A stretch of DNA of 60,290 nt, from assembly GCA_010435995.1 (NCBI GenBank), contig JAAGNR010000031.1, positions 1 through 60,290 on the forward strand, given 5' to 3'. The notes below the pieces were generated by a model. The model worked only from the letters and a program-made list of their open reading frames with translations. It was not told the origin of the DNA and searched no databases. A program made the position numbers and the translations under genes. Position 1 is the stretch's first letter, and the number at the start of each line of letters is the position of its first letter. This DNA is from Ferrovum sp. Its GTDB lineage: Bacteria > Pseudomonadota > Gammaproteobacteria > Burkholderiales > Ferrovaceae. Shown one piece after another: positions 19,427 to 31,298 of the stretch.

Positions 19427-20229
19427 TGCACACCATCCATGGTTTGGCGAAACTGTCGAATCAGGGACCCCACACGCTGGGGCACATCTTCAGGACTTGG
19501 GCTGGACTCGATCTCTTCCACCAAACGAGACCCAACAACCACGGCATCAGCCATAGCCGCCATGCGTCGCGCCATGTGTCCATCACGAATTCCAAAACCT
19601 ACCCCCACAGGAATTTGGGTATGGGTTTTGATGCGCTGCACCTGGGCCTTGACTTCTTCCAAATCCACCCCTCCTGCCCCCGTCACCCCCCTGAGGGAAA
19701 CATAATACAAGTAACCGGTGGCCAATTCACTGATTTCGCGAATGCGTTGCTCGGTAGAGGTGGGGGAGAGCAAAAATATCATATCGATACCATACCGACC
19801 CAAGGCCTCCTTCAAGCGCCGCGCCTCAAACGGTGGATAATCCACCACCAGTACGCCATCGACGCCGGCAGCCTGGCATTGTGTCGCAAAAGTATCGAGC
19901 CCCAGACGTTCGATGGGATTGGCATACCCCATCAGGACTACGGGAGTGGTTTGGTTCTCTCTACGAAATTCCGTCACCACCGCCAGCACATCGGTCAGGG
20001 TCACCCCATTCTTCAAGGCCCGTTCACTCGCCCGTTGAATGGTAGGGCCATCGGCCATGGGATCCGAAAACGGAATCCCCAATTCGAGAATGTCCGCCCC
20101 TTCGGCGACCAGAGCCTGCATCACAGGCAAAGAGAGTTCCAGTTGCGGATCTCCCACGGTAAAAAATGGAATGAGCGCTTTACGGCCCTGTTGAGCCAAA
20201 CGCTGAAAAGTGGATGCCATACGCGACAT
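19423..20229 (-). CDS. trpA: Tryptophan synthase alpha chain
   Basis: TrpA cleaves indole-3-glycerol phosphate to indole and glyceraldehyde 3-phosphate and passes indole through a tunnel to TrpB. The 268-residue product has [18 protein letters not shown] (catalytic Asp), [12 protein letters not shown] and the phosphate-binding [15 protein letters not shown], which overlaps the trpB stop, lies 6 bases before the ATG at 20229; a second ATG three codons later is possible. It is the third of trpF-trpB-trpA; the other trp genes are not in this window. Confidence 0.96.
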   Translation of the reverse strand: MSRMASTFQRLAQQGRKALIPFFTVGDPQLELSLPVMQALVAEGADILELGIPFSDPMADGPTIQRASERALKNGVTLTDVLAVVTEFRRENQTTPVVLMGYANPIERLGLDTFATQCQAAGVDGVLVVDYPPFEARRLKEALGRYGIDMIFLLSPTSTEQRIREISELATGYLYYVSLRGVTGAGGVDLEEVKAQVQRIKTHTQIPVGVGFGIRDGHMARRMAAMADAVVVGSRLVEEIESSPSPEDVPQRVGSLIRQFRQTMDGVQ

Positions 20230-20239
20230 GATCGATTCC

Positions 20240-21439
20240 TTAAAGAAGTAAGCCGCTGCGCTCGGCTACGGTGGCCATGTCCTTGTCCCCGCGTCCGGAC
20301 AGATTGACCAAAAGAATTTTATCCTGCCCCATGGAAGGGGCCATTTTCATGGCCTGGGCCACGGCATGACTGGATTCCAGTGCCGGCAGAATGCCTTCGA
20401 GACGACACAGGGTGTGAAAGGCATGGAGCGCTTCATCATCGGTGATGGCCACATAGGATGCGCGCCCACTGTCCTTGAGCCAGGCATGCTCTGGTCCAAC
20501 GCCAGGATAGTCGAGCCCCGCAGAAATGGAGTGGGTCTCGATGATCTGACCATGGGCATCCTGCAACAAGTAAGTGCGATTGCCATGCAATACCCCTGGG
20601 GTTCCGGCAGATAGGGAAGCGGCATGACGTCCACTGGCCAAGCCATCTCCGCCCGCCTCAACACCGATCAACTGAACCTGCTGATGGGGAATGTAATTGT
20701 AAAAGATACCCATGGCATTGGAACCGCCACCCACACAGGCCAGCACCACATCGGGTTGACGTCCAACCAGTTCAGGCATTTGGGTAAGACATTCGCGTCC
20801 CACCACCGCATTGAAATCGCGCACCATCTCAGGATAGGGATGAGGGCCGGCCACGGTACCAATGATATAAAAAGTATCGTCAATATGGGTCACCCAGTCG
20901 CGCATGGCCTCATTGAGGGCATCCTTGAGGGTCTTGGAGCCACTTTCCACAGGCACCACCTTGGCCCCCAGCAACTTCATGCGGTAGACATTCTGGGCCT
21001 GACGCCGCACATCTTCTGACCCCATGTACACCACGCACTCCATGCCGTAGCGTGCAGCCACCGTTGCCGTCGCCACGCCGTGCTGCCCTGCCCCCGTCTC
21101 AGCGATGACCCGTGCCTTACCCATTCGTCGTGCCAGCATGGCCTGACCGATGGTATTGTTCACCTTATGGGCTCCAGTATGGTTCAGATCTTCACGCTTC
21201 AGGTAGATTTGCGCCCCACCCAGATGATCAGATAAACGTTTGGCATGATATACCGGACTGGGGCGCCCGACATAATGACGCAATTCATGGGCCAGCTCGG
21301 CCTTGAATTCTGGATCATCCCGAAAATGGGCGTACTGGCGCTTGAGTTCGTCGATGGCTGCTACCAAAGTTTCAGAGACAAAAGCGCCCCCATAGGAACC
21401 AAAGTAGCCATCCTGATCGGGCATGTTGTAAGACTTCAT
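20240..21439 (-). CDS. trpB: Tryptophan synthase beta chain
   Basis: TrpB condenses indole with serine using PLP. The 399-residue protein is a standard TrpB1: [10 protein letters not shown] at the N-terminus, the PLP lysine Lys92 in [20 protein letters not shown], and the glycine-rich phosphate-binding [14 protein letters not shown] lies 5 bases before the ATG at 21439; a GTG directly upstream is less likely. It is 33 bases downstream of trpF. Confidence 0.97.
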   Translation of the reverse strand: MKSYNMPDQDGYFGSYGGAFVSETLVAAIDELKRQYAHFRDDPEFKAELAHELRHYVGRPSPVYHAKRLSDHLGGAQIYLKREDLNHTGAHKVNNTIGQAMLARRMGKARVIAETGAGQHGVATATVAARYGMECVVYMGSEDVRRQAQNVYRMKLLGAKVVPVESGSKTLKDALNEAMRDWVTHIDDTFYIIGTVAGPHPYPEMVRDFNAVVGRECLTQMPELVGRQPDVVLACVGGGSNAMGIFYNYIPHQQVQLIGVEAGGDGLASGRHAASLSAGTPGVLHGNRTYLLQDAHGQIIETHSISAGLDYPGVGPEHAWLKDSGRASYVAITDDEALHAFHTLCRLEGILPALESSHAVAQAMKMAPSMGQDKILLVNLSGRGDKDMATVAERSGLLL

Positions 21440-21472
21440 CACTTCTCCACAATAATCCGTACTACGCGACGA

Positions 21473-22105
21473 TCATTCCATCGCATCATCGGCCGCCTTC
21501 ACGGCAGCCACAAAACGCTCCACAGCCCCCAGCGATTTCCGTCCCGGAGCCTCCTCGACACCACTACTCACATCCACTGCCCATGGGCGCAACTGGCGCA
21601 CCGCAGCAGCGACATTCTCTCCCGTCAACCCCCCAGATAACACCCAGGGACAAGCCCACTTTGTGGGCACCAAAGACCAATCGAAGGTCTGACCCGTTCC
21701 CCCAGGGACTCCGGGAACAAACGCGTCTACCAGTACACCCTGAGCATTGTCATAGCGCGCCGCGAATTGTACCAAATCAAGACCTGTCTGGACGCGTGCC
21801 GCCTTCAGAAAAGGAATTCCGTACCCATCACAGTTCTCGGGGGACTCGTCTCCGTGGAATTGCAGACAAGACAAGGGCACAGATTCCAATACGCCTTCGA
21901 TCATTTCCCTGGTTTCATTGACAAATAAACCAACAACGCTGACGAAAGGCGGCAGTGACCGACAAATCGCCTGTGCCTGCGCTACGGTGACAGCCCGTGG
22001 ACTGGGGGCATAGAACACCAACCCCACGGCATCGACTCCGGTGGCCACCACCGCCTGAGCGTCGGCGGGGGTTGTCAAACCGCAGACCTTGATCCGAGTT
22101 CTCAT
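21473..22105 (-). CDS. trpF: Phosphoribosylanthranilate isomerase
   Basis: TrpF converts phosphoribosylanthranilate to CdRP by an Amadori rearrangement in tryptophan synthesis. The 210-residue TIM barrel has the catalytic Cys in IKVCGLT, LQFHGDE and the catalytic Asp in VDAFVPG, plus the phosphate-binding LSGGLTGENV and VDVSSGVE. The ATG at 22105 has AGGA 5 bases upstream and overlaps the truA stop by 4 bases (ATGA). Confidence 0.96.
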   Translation of the reverse strand: MRTRIKVCGLTTPADAQAVVATGVDAVGLVFYAPSPRAVTVAQAQAICRSLPPFVSVVGLFVNETREMIEGVLESVPLSCLQFHGDESPENCDGYGIPFLKAARVQTGLDLVQFAARYDNAQGVLVDAFVPGVPGGTGQTFDWSLVPTKWACPWVLSGGLTGENVAAAVRQLRPWAVDVSSGVEEAPGRKSLGAVERFVAAVKAADDAME

Positions 22106-22869
22106 GATCGTCCTGCTGGGAAATTCCATCTCTCATCATACTCCACTGCAGTCAAACATAGGCCATCGGCAGCAAAGGTGGGCGCTGACTGAGTGCGATC
22201 CCGCGCCTCTAGAAGTGCCGCCAACCAGTCGCTGCGTTCTTCCCCACAGCCCACGCGTAATAAAGCTCCCACGAGATTACGCACCATGTGCTGAAGAAAG
22301 GCATCGGCCTGAAATTCGAAATGAATCTCTTCACCCACGGAGTTGATATCCAGACGCAATAGGGTTTTTACCGGCGTCCTGGCCTGACATTCTGCAGCAC
22401 GAAATGCACTGAAGTCGTGGGTCCCCAAAAGCAGCCGGGCCCCCGCCTTCATGGCGTCAAGGTCAAGGACGCGGTGCGTCCAGCCCACTACCCCATGGGC
22501 ATAGGCGGGTCGCACCGGGTGAGAAAGCAGGCGATAACGATAGGTCCGTGAGCGTGCATCAAAGCGGGCATGAAATTCATCGCTCACACCCTGGGCCCAG
22601 AGTACCGCCACCGTAGCGGGCAGGTGCGCATTCCCCCCACGAACCCAAGCTTGCATAGGACGAATGACCGCAGTATCGAAGTGCACCACCTGACCACGGG
22701 CATGGACCCCCCGATCCGTGCGACCTGCTGCCACCACCGCAATAGCCTCCCCTGCCACCGCCGACAAGGCCTGCTCCAACGCGCCCTGAACCGTTACGCA
22801 ATGGGGTTGACGTTGCCAGCCATGAAAAGCTCCGCCGTGATACTCAACCCCCAAAGCCAGTCTTGGCAT
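22102..22869 (-). CDS. truA: tRNA pseudouridine(38-40) synthase TruA
   Basis: TruA makes pseudouridine at positions 38-40 of the tRNA anticodon stem. The 255-residue protein has the catalytic Asp52 in AAGRTDRGVHA, the YRYRLL motif and the C-terminal FLQHMVRNLVGALL. The start at 22869 overlaps the asd stop by one base (TGATG) and gives the family N-terminus [12 protein letters not shown]. The pairing asd-truA-trpF is common in betaproteobacteria, although fimV, often found between asd and truA, is absent. Confidence 0.96.
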   Translation of the reverse strand: MPRLALGVEYHGGAFHGWQRQPHCVTVQGALEQALSAVAGEAIAVVAAGRTDRGVHARGQVVHFDTAVIRPMQAWVRGGNAHLPATVAVLWAQGVSDEFHARFDARSRTYRYRLLSHPVRPAYAHGVVGWTHRVLDLDAMKAGARLLLGTHDFSAFRAAECQARTPVKTLLRLDINSVGEEIHFEFQADAFLQHMVRNLVGALLRVGCGEERSDWLAALLEARDRTQSAPTFAADGLCLTAVEYDERWNFPAGRS

Positions 22870-23999
22870 CAAGCACCGACAAGCAAACGCAACATGCGCC
22901 GCAAGGGCTCTGCTGCACCCCACAAGAGTTGATCGCCCACGGTAAATGCCCCGAGAAATTCTGGGCCCATGGCCAAAGTATGCAGGCGACCCACAGGAAC
23001 CTGGAGGGTACCACTCACCGCAGCAGGGGTGAGCAGTCGTTCACTGGGTTCACGCTCATTGGGAATAACACGCACCCAATCATTGGCCCCGGCAATCACC
23101 GCTTCAATCTCCGGCAACGGAATGGCGCGACGCAATTTCACTGTCAGCCCCTGGGAGTGGCAACGCATCGCTCCAACGCGCACACACAGGCCGTCAATGG
23201 GGATGCTTCCTGCGGTTCGAAAAGGAGGCAGACCCAGAATTTTGTTGCATTCCGCCCCGCCTTTCCACTCCTCTTTGCTCTGACCATGATCTGCCGGAAC
23301 ATCGATCCAGGGGATCAAACTTCCGGCCAAAGGCACCCCGCGAAAGTTTTTACGGGGGAAATGCTCACTGCGCAAGGTATCCGTCACGACCCGATCGATA
23401 TCGAGAATGGCACTCGACGGGTCCCCTAGGGAGGCGGCCACTCCTTGGTGGAGGGCCCCCATCTGCTGCAGGAGTTCGCGCATATTTTGCGCTCCGGCGC
23501 CGGAAGCGGCCTGATAGGTCATGGCCGACACCCATTCCACCCATCCGGCTTGAAACAGTCCTCCCAAGGCCATCAGCATAAGACTGACGGTACAATTTCC
23601 ACCGATGAAATCCTTGATACCGCTGTTCAATGCCGCCTCTATGACGGGGCGATTGACCGGGTCCAGAATGATGACCGACGTCTCCTTCATCCGCAGAGTG
23701 GATGCCGCATCGATCCAGAAACCTTGCCAACCTCGGGCACGCAAAGCGCCGTGCACCTCCTGGGTATAGTCTCCGCCCTGACAGGACAGAATCACGTCGA
23801 GACTTTCCAGAGCCTCGAGATCATGGGCAGAACGCAGTGGTGTCGAAGGCATTCCCGCCAATTCGGGACTCGCCTCTCCCACTTGCGACGTGGTGAAAAA
23901 AGTCGGGGCGATCCGGGAGAAGTCATCTTCTTCCACCATTCTCTGCATCAGCACGGACCCCACCATGCCGCGCCAACCCACCATCCCCACGGTCAACAT
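22869..23999 (-). CDS. asd: Aspartate-semialdehyde dehydrogenase
   Basis: Asd reduces aspartyl phosphate to aspartate semialdehyde, the branch point to lysine, diaminopimelate, methionine and threonine. The 376-residue protein is of the gram-negative type: the NADP-binding [13 protein letters not shown] at the N-terminus and the active-site Cys136 in FIGGNCTVS. The ATG at 23999 has a GAGGAG upstream; the open frame extends a further 46 codons without similarity. It begins 10 bases after leuB. Confidence 0.96.
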   Translation of the reverse strand: MLTVGMVGWRGMVGSVLMQRMVEEDDFSRIAPTFFTTSQVGEASPELAGMPSTPLRSAHDLEALESLDVILSCQGGDYTQEVHGALRARGWQGFWIDAASTLRMKETSVIILDPVNRPVIEAALNSGIKDFIGGNCTVSLMLMALGGLFQAGWVEWVSAMTYQAASGAGAQNMRELLQQMGALHQGVAASLGDPSSAILDIDRVVTDTLRSEHFPRKNFRGVPLAGSLIPWIDVPADHGQSKEEWKGGAECNKILGLPPFRTAGSIPIDGLCVRVGAMRCHSQGLTVKLRRAIPLPEIEAVIAGANDWVRVIPNEREPSERLLTPAAVSGTLQVPVGRLHTLAMGPEFLGAFTVGDQLLWGAAEPLRRMLRLLVGA

Positions 24000-24009
24000 G
24001 ACATTCTCC

Positions 24010-25083
24010 TCAAACGGCGCGCAGGGCAGCCACGACAGCATCCCCCATCTGCGCGGTGGATACGACCGGCTCTCCTGCCTGGGCGATATCGGCAGTCCGC
24101 AGTCCCTGAGCCAGAACATGGCGCACCCCATGGTCAATACGGTCAGCCAAATCGGCTCGATTCAGGGAGTAGCGGAACATCATGGCGGCGGAAAGAATCT
24201 GCGCCAAGGGGTTGGCCTTGCCTTGACCCGCAATATCCGGGGCGCTGCCATGAATCGGTTCATACAGCCCTTGGCCCTGGGCATTGAGGGATGCCGAAGG
24301 CAGCATGCCGATGGAACCAGTGAGCATGGAGGCTTCATCGGACAGGATATCGCCAAAAATATTGCCGGTGACGATGACGTCAAATTGACGCGGATTACGC
24401 ACCAACTGCATGGCCGCATTGTCCACCAGCATATGCGTCAACGTAACCTCAGGATATTGAGGCGCAATTTCCTGCACCACATCGCGCCATAGCTGGGTAC
24501 ATTCCAGCACATTCATCTTGTCTACGGAACACAGACGGCGCTGACGCTTCTGGGCGGCCTGAAAACCCCAATGGGCTACCCGACGAATTTCGGATTCACT
24601 ATAGACCATGGTGTTAAAACCTTCCCGTTCGCCAGCGGCATTGGTTCGAATGCCACGGGGTTCACCAAAATAAATATCCCCCGTGAGTTCGCGTACGATC
24701 AAGATATCCAGTCCCGAGACCACGTCGGCCCGCAAGGTAGACGCCGCCGCCAGTTCGGGGAAGACTTGGGCCGGTCGCAGATTGGCAAACAGATCCAATT
24801 CCTTGCGCAGACGGAGCAAGCCGCGTTCAGGTCGTTGTTCTCGGGGCAAAGAATCGTATTGGGGACCACCGATGGAACCGAAGAGAATGGCGTCTGCGGC
24901 TTGGCATAAAGCCAAAGTCTCTGGAGGCAAAGGATCGCCCGTATGGTCCACCGCAACACCACCCACCAGAGCTGACTCCAGCTCCATAGAAACCCCTTCC
25001 CCACGAAAAACCTCCAACACCTTGAGGGCTTCCGCCACAATCTCCGGACCGATCCCGTCGCCCGCCAGTACAGCAATCTTCAT
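24010..25083 (-). CDS. leuB: 3-Isopropylmalate dehydrogenase
   Basis: LeuB oxidatively decarboxylates 3-isopropylmalate in leucine synthesis, using NAD. The 357-residue protein has GDGIGPEIV at the N-terminus, the [12 protein letters not shown] segment with the catalytic Tyr region, [10 protein letters not shown] and the NAD-binding [20 protein letters not shown] lies 6 bases before the ATG at 25083. It heads the 11-gene run down to metZ. leuC and leuD, often upstream, are not here; the M48 protease gene lies there instead. Confidence 0.96.
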   Translation of the reverse strand: MKIAVLAGDGIGPEIVAEALKVLEVFRGEGVSMELESALVGGVAVDHTGDPLPPETLALCQAADAILFGSIGGPQYDSLPREQRPERGLLRLRKELDLFANLRPAQVFPELAAASTLRADVVSGLDILIVRELTGDIYFGEPRGIRTNAAGEREGFNTMVYSESEIRRVAHWGFQAAQKRQRRLCSVDKMNVLECTQLWRDVVQEIAPQYPEVTLTHMLVDNAAMQLVRNPRQFDVIVTGNIFGDILSDEASMLTGSIGMLPSASLNAQGQGLYEPIHGSAPDIAGQGKANPLAQILSAAMMFRYSLNRADLADRIDHGVRHVLAQGLRTADIAQAGEPVVSTAQMGDAVVAALRAV

Positions 25084-25150
25084 ACCCTGCTCCTTTCGTG
25101 TCTCAATTTTCTTCGCGCTTCGTGCCACAACCCACTATTATCGCACAGCC

Positions 25151-26593
25151 CTAGTCGCTGCTCTTTTTCTTCCCTTTGCGCGCTGCCATCTCCTCTTTGA
25201 CATCGCGCAAAGTAGATTCCACCTGAGATTTTTGATAAAAATCCCCATCCCCAGCGCGCAGGGCGATTTGCAGTTGCTCCATGGCGGCACTGGGGTTGTC
25301 CAGCAACAAGTATGCATGAGCAAGGGCTTCATGGCTGCTCATCTGATGGTTCTGCATGGCGTAGGCCTGGGATTGAAATTCATAGAGTCGGGCATCGCTG
25401 GAGGTCAACAGAAGACGATCAGCGATGGTCCTGAGGGCTTGCTCGGGTTGACGAACCAAAATCAGCGCTTGAATGTACCCATAGATCAGGGCACGTTGGT
25501 CTGGATAATGCTGCAGCCCCCGTTGATACAATTCCAGTGCTTGATGACCATGCCCTTCGTCGAGCACGATCTGGGCGCGTAAACTGTCAAATAAAGCGTT
25601 GGGTGCTGATTTCTCCCGCACCTGTTCGAGCAGTGCCTGAGCTTCCGAATATTGCCCGTTGCGCCACAGGGCCACAGCTTTTCCATAGAGCAGAGGACGC
25701 TCCTCTGGTTGATTGATGTCATATTCGTGCCCCATGAAACTTTCCATCGCCTCGTGGGGCGTTCCTACCAACGCTTGAATGCGCGCCTTGATGAGAGCAA
25801 AATCCGGTCCATCCTGAACCTGGCGATAGGGAACACTCTGCAGACGATCCTGAATTTCGGCCAAGCGTTCCGTGGTTAAGGGGTGAGTCTGGAGAAAAGC
25901 TGGGGCCCCTTCATAAAAGCGGCCATAGCGACCCAATTTGGTGAAAAATGTGGCCATGGCTTTGGGATCATAGTTCGTCTTGAGCAAGCGACGAATCCCC
26001 AAACGGTCCGCTTCGCGTTCATTGTCTCGGGAAAAATTGAGTTGGGCCTGAATCATGCCCGCCTGAGCTCCGACTACCCCGCCCATGGCCCCATCGGGAC
26101 TACTGCGTGCCGCCAGAATGGCTGCCGCCATGGCTGCCAGGGTCAATGGCAAATTCTGATTCTGGGCTTCCATGGCACGGGCGATATGATGCTGGGTCAC
26201 GTGGGATATTTCGTGGGCCAGCACCGAGGCCAGTTCGGATTCGTTATCCGCCGCTTCGATCAAACCGGTGTGCACACCAATAAATCCGCCCGGCAAAGCG
26301 AACGCATTTAAGGTGGGATCTTCCAGCACAAAAAACTCGAAATGATGCTGATCACCCAGATCATCGCTGACCGCCAGCAAGCGATGGCCCACAGAACTGA
26401 CAAAATCCACCGTCTCGGGATCGTTGAAATAGGCGGGGTCAGCACGAATTTCCTGCATCACCTGCCGTCCCAGGGCCATTTCATCCTTGCTCGACAACGC
26501 GGAAGACGAACTGTCCCCCAGATCTGGCAACTCGAAAGCCCCCAGATTTAGAACCAGACAAGTGCAACATAAAAACAGGATGAATCGGCGCAT
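25151..26593 (-). CDS. bepA: M48 family metalloprotease with TPR domain (BepA-like)
   Basis: BepA-type proteins are periplasmic zinc metalloproteases and chaperones that oversee assembly of outer-membrane proteins such as LptD. The 480-residue product has a signal peptide (RRFILFLCCTCLVLNLGAF), the zinc motif HEISH at about residues 127-131, a downstream glutamate in NEREADRLG, and a C-terminal array of tetratricopeptide repeats from about residue 300. The ATG at 26593 starts the signal peptide properly; a TTG further upstream adds eight residues. It lies between valS and leuB on the same strand. The gene symbol is by architecture; other M48-TPR paralogues exist. Confidence 0.85.
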   Translation of the reverse strand: MRRFILFLCCTCLVLNLGAFELPDLGDSSSSALSSKDEMALGRQVMQEIRADPAYFNDPETVDFVSSVGHRLLAVSDDLGDQHHFEFFVLEDPTLNAFALPGGFIGVHTGLIEAADNESELASVLAHEISHVTQHHIARAMEAQNQNLPLTLAAMAAAILAARSSPDGAMGGVVGAQAGMIQAQLNFSRDNEREADRLGIRRLLKTNYDPKAMATFFTKLGRYGRFYEGAPAFLQTHPLTTERLAEIQDRLQSVPYRQVQDGPDFALIKARIQALVGTPHEAMESFMGHEYDINQPEERPLLYGKAVALWRNGQYSEAQALLEQVREKSAPNALFDSLRAQIVLDEGHGHQALELYQRGLQHYPDQRALIYGYIQALILVRQPEQALRTIADRLLLTSSDARLYEFQSQAYAMQNHQMSSHEALAHAYLLLDNPSAAMEQLQIALRAGDGDFYQKSQVESTLRDVKEEMAARKGKKKSSD

Positions 26594-26632
26594 AGGCTTA
26601 TGATACCCCAGCCTCAAGAGAGTTTCCGTAGC

Positions 26633-29347
26633 TCATTGAAGACGCGCCAGTTGAGCACTGACTTCTGCCAACGATTGGCTAAAACGACTGAGCCTTTCCT
26701 GCTCCTGGGCCACAACGGCAGCAGGCGCACGTGCCACAAAGCCCGCATTGTCGAGTTTGGCGCGACAGCGATCCACTTCCTCCTGCAACTTGCCGCGTTG
26801 TTTGGACAAGCGTTCGGTTTCTGCCGCCGCGTCCACCGTCACCTGCAATTGCAACTGGACTCCCTCCACCTGAACCACTGGTGCCACCAGAGAGGACAGG
26901 GGTTCCGTACTCCACTCGACATCGCTCAAGCGCGCCAGATGACGCACATACTCCACCAATCCAACCATCTGTGCCGTCTCTCCCGCCACTTTAAGGGGCA
27001 ACCGTTCCGCCGGACTGATGCCCATTTCGCTGCGCAGAGTACGACACCCGACCACCAACGCCTTGAGTCGGGATACGATGGCGTCTACGCCAGGATCGGC
27101 CTCGAACTGCGTGTGGGGATAGGGTTGCAGAGCGATGCTGGGTCCCAGTTTTCCCACCTGCGGCGCTACCTGTTGCCACAACTCCTCGGTGATGAAAGGA
27201 ATGAACGGGTGAGCCAGGCGCAAGGTCGCTTCCAAAACCTCCAGCAAGGTCTGGCGCGTCGTGGTGGCTTGAAGGGGATTGGCCAATTGCGGCTTGGCCA
27301 GTTCCACATACCAGTCACAGAATTGCTCCCAGACAAATTCATAAATCGCGCGGGCAGCCAGATCGAAACGATAGGAATGCAAGGCTTCGGTCACCGTATG
27401 CAGGGTGGAATCAAACTGTTGACGAATCCATTGATCTGCCACCGTCGGCGGATGGGCGGCAGCACCGGAAACTTCCTGCATCAGCACAAAGCGCGTGGCG
27501 TTCCATAACTTATTGCAAAAATTCCTATATCCATCACAGCGTTGCATGTCAAACTTAATGTCCCGCCCATGGGTAGCCAAGCTGGCAAAAGTAAAGCGCA
27601 ATGCATCGGTCCCAAAGGCGGGAATGCCTTGGGGAAATTCCGTACGGGTGCTTTTCTCAATCTGTTCTGCTTGACGCGGATCCATCAGATGGCTGGTGCG
27701 TTTTTGCACCAACCGCTCCAGATCGATGCCATCGATGAGATCCAGAGGGTCCAATACATTTCCTCTGGATTTGCTCATCTTGTGACCCTGGGCATCACGC
27801 ACCAAGCCGGTGACGAAGACCTCGCGGAACGGCACCTGACCCGTGAAATGGGTGGTCATCATGATCATTCGGGCGACCCAGAAGAAAATGATATCAAAGC
27901 CGGTCACCAATACCTGAGAAGGTAAAAACTGCTTCAGCTCGATGGTCTCGTCCGGCCAACCCAAGGTAGAGAAGGGCCAGAGGGCGGAGGAGAACCAGGT
28001 GTCCAGCACATCCGCATCGCGCCGCAAGGTTTTCCCACCGGCCTGCTGTTCGGCCTCCGCCTGGGTTTCGGCGACATAAACCATGCCGTCCTCGTCATAC
28101 CAGGCCGGGATCTGATGCCCCCACCATAACTGTCGGGAGATACACCAATGTTGCAAGTTCTCCAGCCAATGCTCATAGGTATGCACCCAATTGGCGGGAA
28201 CAAAACGGACCTCTCCCTGATGTACCACCCGCAGGGCCTCCTCCCCCATGGCTTCAGTATTGAGAAACCATTGATCCGACAACATGGGCTCGATCACCGC
28301 ATGACTGCGATCGCCTCGGGGAATCATCAAAGTATGGGGTTTAACCTCTACCAGTAATTCTTGGTCTTTCAGATCGGCAAGAATCTGCTTCCGGGCAACG
28401 AAACGCTCCAGGCCACGATAGGCCTCGGGCACCTGATCATTCAAATGAGCATCGGGGGTCAGGATATTCAGAGGAACCAATCCATGCCGCTGTCCCGTCT
28501 GGTAATCGTTGAAATCATGGGCAGGGGTAATCTTGACGCACCCTGTCCCGAAGGCAGGATCCACACTGTCATCAGCAATGATGGGAATGGTGCGCAGCGT
28601 CAGAGGCAAGTGCAATTGCTGACCGATCAAGGATCGATAGCGTTCATCCTCGGGGTGAACCGCTACGGCCACATCGCCCAGCAGGGTTTCGGGGCGTGTG
28701 GTGGCGACCACCAGAGCCCCCGAGCCATTCACCAGAGGATAGCGAATATGCCACAAATGGCCCTGTTCCTCATGGGACTCCACCTCCAGATCTGAAACGG
28801 CCGTCTGCAGTACAGGATCCCAGTTGACCAGACGCTGGCCGCGATAAATCAGTCCTTCGCGATACAGCCGGACAAAGACTTTGGTCACGGCACGGCTGAG
28901 ATTGTCATCCAGGGTGAAGCGTTCCCGCGTCCAATCGCAGGAACTGCCCATGCGGCGCATTTGGCGGGTGATGGTGGAGCCAGACTGCTCCTTCCACTCC
29001 CACACTTTTTCCAGAAATCCTGGACGTCCCAGCGTGCGCCGATCCTCTCCCTGGCTTTCCAGTTGTCGCTCCACCAGAATTTGAGTGGCAATCCCAGCAT
29101 GATCCGTCCCCGCCTGCCACAACACATTGGCCCCGCGCATGCGCTGGTAGCGAATCAAGCAATCCATCAAGGTATGCTGAAAAGCATGACCCATGTGCAG
29201 GGTACCGGTCACATTGGGAGGGGGCAAAAGAATGCAATAGGCAGGAGCTGTCGGATCAAGGGATGGTTTAAAATCTCCCCGCTCCTCCCAAACAGTGTAC
29301 CAGCGACTTTCTATGGCTTGAGGGTCGTAACTTTTAGCAAGGGTCAT
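26633..29347 (-). CDS. valS: Valyl-tRNA synthetase
   Basis: ValS charges tRNA-Val and edits mischarged threonine. The 904-residue protein is a full-length class I synthetase: [15 protein letters not shown] contains the HIGH-type signature near residue 50, a large editing (CP1) insertion follows, [14 protein letters not shown] carries the KMSKS loop, and a C-terminal coiled coil (about 840-904) ends the protein. It is 26 bases downstream of holC, the usual holC-valS pairing, and the ribosome binding site is weak. Confidence 0.97.
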   Translation of the reverse strand: MTLAKSYDPQAIESRWYTVWEERGDFKPSLDPTAPAYCILLPPPNVTGTLHMGHAFQHTLMDCLIRYQRMRGANVLWQAGTDHAGIATQILVERQLESQGEDRRTLGRPGFLEKVWEWKEQSGSTITRQMRRMGSSCDWTRERFTLDDNLSRAVTKVFVRLYREGLIYRGQRLVNWDPVLQTAVSDLEVESHEEQGHLWHIRYPLVNGSGALVVATTRPETLLGDVAVAVHPEDERYRSLIGQQLHLPLTLRTIPIIADDSVDPAFGTGCVKITPAHDFNDYQTGQRHGLVPLNILTPDAHLNDQVPEAYRGLERFVARKQILADLKDQELLVEVKPHTLMIPRGDRSHAVIEPMLSDQWFLNTEAMGEEALRVVHQGEVRFVPANWVHTYEHWLENLQHWCISRQLWWGHQIPAWYDEDGMVYVAETQAEAEQQAGGKTLRRDADVLDTWFSSALWPFSTLGWPDETIELKQFLPSQVLVTGFDIIFFWVARMIMMTTHFTGQVPFREVFVTGLVRDAQGHKMSKSRGNVLDPLDLIDGIDLERLVQKRTSHLMDPRQAEQIEKSTRTEFPQGIPAFGTDALRFTFASLATHGRDIKFDMQRCDGYRNFCNKLWNATRFVLMQEVSGAAAHPPTVADQWIRQQFDSTLHTVTEALHSYRFDLAARAIYEFVWEQFCDWYVELAKPQLANPLQATTTRQTLLEVLEATLRLAHPFIPFITEELWQQVAPQVGKLGPSIALQPYPHTQFEADPGVDAIVSRLKALVVGCRTLRSEMGISPAERLPLKVAGETAQMVGLVEYVRHLARLSDVEWSTEPLSSLVAPVVQVEGVQLQLQVTVDAAAETERLSKQRGKLQEEVDRCRAKLDNAGFVARAPAAVVAQEQERLSRFSQSLAEVSAQLARLQ

Positions 29348-29373
29348 GAAACAGAATCCGCAATGAAATGAGT

Positions 29374-29802
29374 TCAGAAACGATGGTGCGACAGATTGTG
29401 AGTTGCCACTTCAAAACCGCGATGACGATAAAATTTAAACCGTTCGCGGGCATTCTGGGCGTCGCTTTCTTCGAGAGTGACGATTTCAGCCAGACGCGCA
29501 AAACGAGCGAAATAGGCGGGTTGATCCCCTCTCAGGTTGATGAGCAATTGGTGACTGCGGGGTTCGTGATCGTGAGCATCGATAACGATGGGAGTTTCTG
29601 CCACCAGAGGGTGGTCGGAACGACAGTGGGGCACAAATTCGGCCTTGGGGTGCGTCCAGAGGAGTTGGTCCAAATGCCCAGCCACTGCCTCATCCGGCAC
29701 CCGCAGCCAAACCGACAAGCCCTGGGCCCATGCCTTGCAGGTCAACTGCACGGCCACAGGAACCTTGTCGTTCACATGGGTATAAAAATCAATGCGCGTC
29801 AC
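29374..29802 (-). CDS. holC: DNA polymerase III subunit chi
   Basis: HolC (chi) links the clamp loader to single-stranded DNA-binding protein at the replication fork. The 142-residue product starts [10 protein letters not shown] and has the family hallmarks [26 protein letters not shown] and FVPHCR. It is placed between pepA and valS, the standard proteobacterial order pepA-holC-valS, with 8 bases to pepA. Confidence 0.93.
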   Translation of the reverse strand: MTRIDFYTHVNDKVPVAVQLTCKAWAQGLSVWLRVPDEAVAGHLDQLLWTHPKAEFVPHCRSDHPLVAETPIVIDAHDHEPRSHQLLINLRGDQPAYFARFARLAEIVTLEESDAQNARERFKFYRHRGFEVATHNLSHHRF

Positions 29803-29810
29803 CCCGCATC

Positions 29811-31298
29811 CTACCCCAGGGCGCGTTCAATCAAATAGCGGCAAAACAGCTTGACAGGTCGGCCGGTGGCCCCCTTTTCCTTGCCACTGCGCCAGGCCAC
29901 TCCGGCGATATCGAGGTGCGCCCAGGAATACTTTTTGGTGAAGCGGGCCAAAAAGCTGGCTGCCGTAATGGTCCCTGCAGGACGTCCGGCAATATTGGCC
30001 ATATCGGCAAAATTGCTCTTCAGACCCTCCTGGTATTCCTCCCACAAGGGCAATGGCCAAGCTCGGTCTCCAGAATAATCCCCTGCTGATTGAAGGGCCT
30101 GTCTCAGCTCATCATCATTCCCCATCAATCCCGCAGCCTCATGCCCCAAGGCGATCACGCATGCCCCAGTCAAAGTAGCCACATCGATGACCGCTTCGGG
30201 ATTGAAGCGTTCCGCGTAAGTCAAAGCATCGCACAGAATCAGTCTGCCTTCGGCGTCCGTATTGAGAATCTCAATGGTTTGGCCAGAAAGGCTTTGTACC
30301 ACATCCCCCGGACGGGTGGCCCCTCCCCCAGGCATATTTTCACAAGTGGGGACCAACACCACCAGATTGAGAGGAAGTTTCATTTCTGCCACGGCACGCA
30401 TCGTCCCCAAAACACTGGCCGCACCACACATATCGAACTTCATCTCATCCATTTCAGGAGCCGGTTTGAGGGAAATTCCTCCCGTGTCAAAGGTAATCCC
30501 CTTGCCAACCAGGACCACAGGCTTTTTACGGTTCCCCGCCCCAGCGTATTCCATGATGATGAAACGCGGCGGTTGATGGCTGCCCGCCGACACGGCCAGT
30601 AATGCCCCCATGCCCAGTTTCTCCATGGCCTGGCGATCAAGTACCCGTACTTTGATATCCCATTCCTTGCCAAGGGATTGAGCTACATCTGCCAGATAGG
30701 TTGGTGTCACGAGGTTGGGCGGCAAGTTTCCCAAATCACGGGTCAGATCCATGCCGTTGGCGACGGCCTGAGCGCGGCCGATGATGGCTTGAGCCTCTTT
30801 GGGCGGAACTCCTGCCGGTGACAATAAGATGGTTTTTTTCCAGATAGAGACCGGCCGGGGTTCCTGGGTTTGCTTGGGGATGCGATAGCGTTGTTCGCGC
30901 AGGGTGAGTACCGTCTGCTCCAGCACCCAAGTCCCGTTGCGTCCCACCACTTCAAGTTCGGTGAGACACAGCAAAGCGTCCTTGGACCCCATCGTGTCCA
31001 GATTCTGCGCCACGGCGCGAACCATTGCACGATAGGTTGATTCCTTTACCCGTTGATCCTCACCCGTTTCCACCAGCAGAATACGTGGGGCGGTAATCCC
31101 CTGAAGCCCATGCAACAATAGGGTCTTCCCAGTTTCCGCAGGCAAGTCGCCGCATTTGAGCACTCGGCTCAGTTGTCCTTCGCACGCCTGATCCAGCGCT
31201 TGTGCACTGGCGGTCAGACAACGCCCTTGGGTAACAGGAATGACGACACAACCAGTTTTTGCCGTCTCTGGGCTGACAGCTTTGAGGGTAAATTCCAC
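29811..31298 (-). CDS. pepA: Leucyl aminopeptidase PepA (M17)
   Basis: PepA is a hexameric dinuclear zinc aminopeptidase of the cytoplasm, in some species also a DNA-binding accessory protein. The 495-residue product has GKGITFDTGGISLKP with the metal-binding Lys/Asp, and the signature NTDAEGRL near residue 345. I chose the GTG at 31298, which has GGAG 8 bases upstream and yields MEFTLKAVSPE as in relatives; an ATG ten codons upstream lacks a ribosome binding site. It is 77 bases downstream of lptF. Confidence 0.95.
   Translation of the reverse strand: MEFTLKAVSPETAKTGCVVIPVTQGRCLTASAQALDQACEGQLSRVLKCGDLPAETGKTLLLHGLQGITAPRILLVETGEDQRVKESTYRAMVRAVAQNLDTMGSKDALLCLTELEVVGRNGTWVLEQTVLTLREQRYRIPKQTQEPRPVSIWKKTILLSPAGVPPKEAQAIIGRAQAVANGMDLTRDLGNLPPNLVTPTYLADVAQSLGKEWDIKVRVLDRQAMEKLGMGALLAVSAGSHQPPRFIIMEYAGAGNRKKPVVLVGKGITFDTGGISLKPAPEMDEMKFDMCGAASVLGTMRAVAEMKLPLNLVVLVPTCENMPGGGATRPGDVVQSLSGQTIEILNTDAEGRLILCDALTYAERFNPEAVIDVATLTGACVIALGHEAAGLMGNDDELRQALQSAGDYSGDRAWPLPLWEEYQEGLKSNFADMANIAGRPAGTITAASFLARFTKKYSWAHLDIAGVAWRSGKEKGATGRPVKLFCRYLIERALG

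Noticed and set aside
25084-25150. Leader-peptide attenuator before leuB
   Set aside because: The gap is only 67 bases, with no run of Leu codons and no terminator-antiterminator pair.
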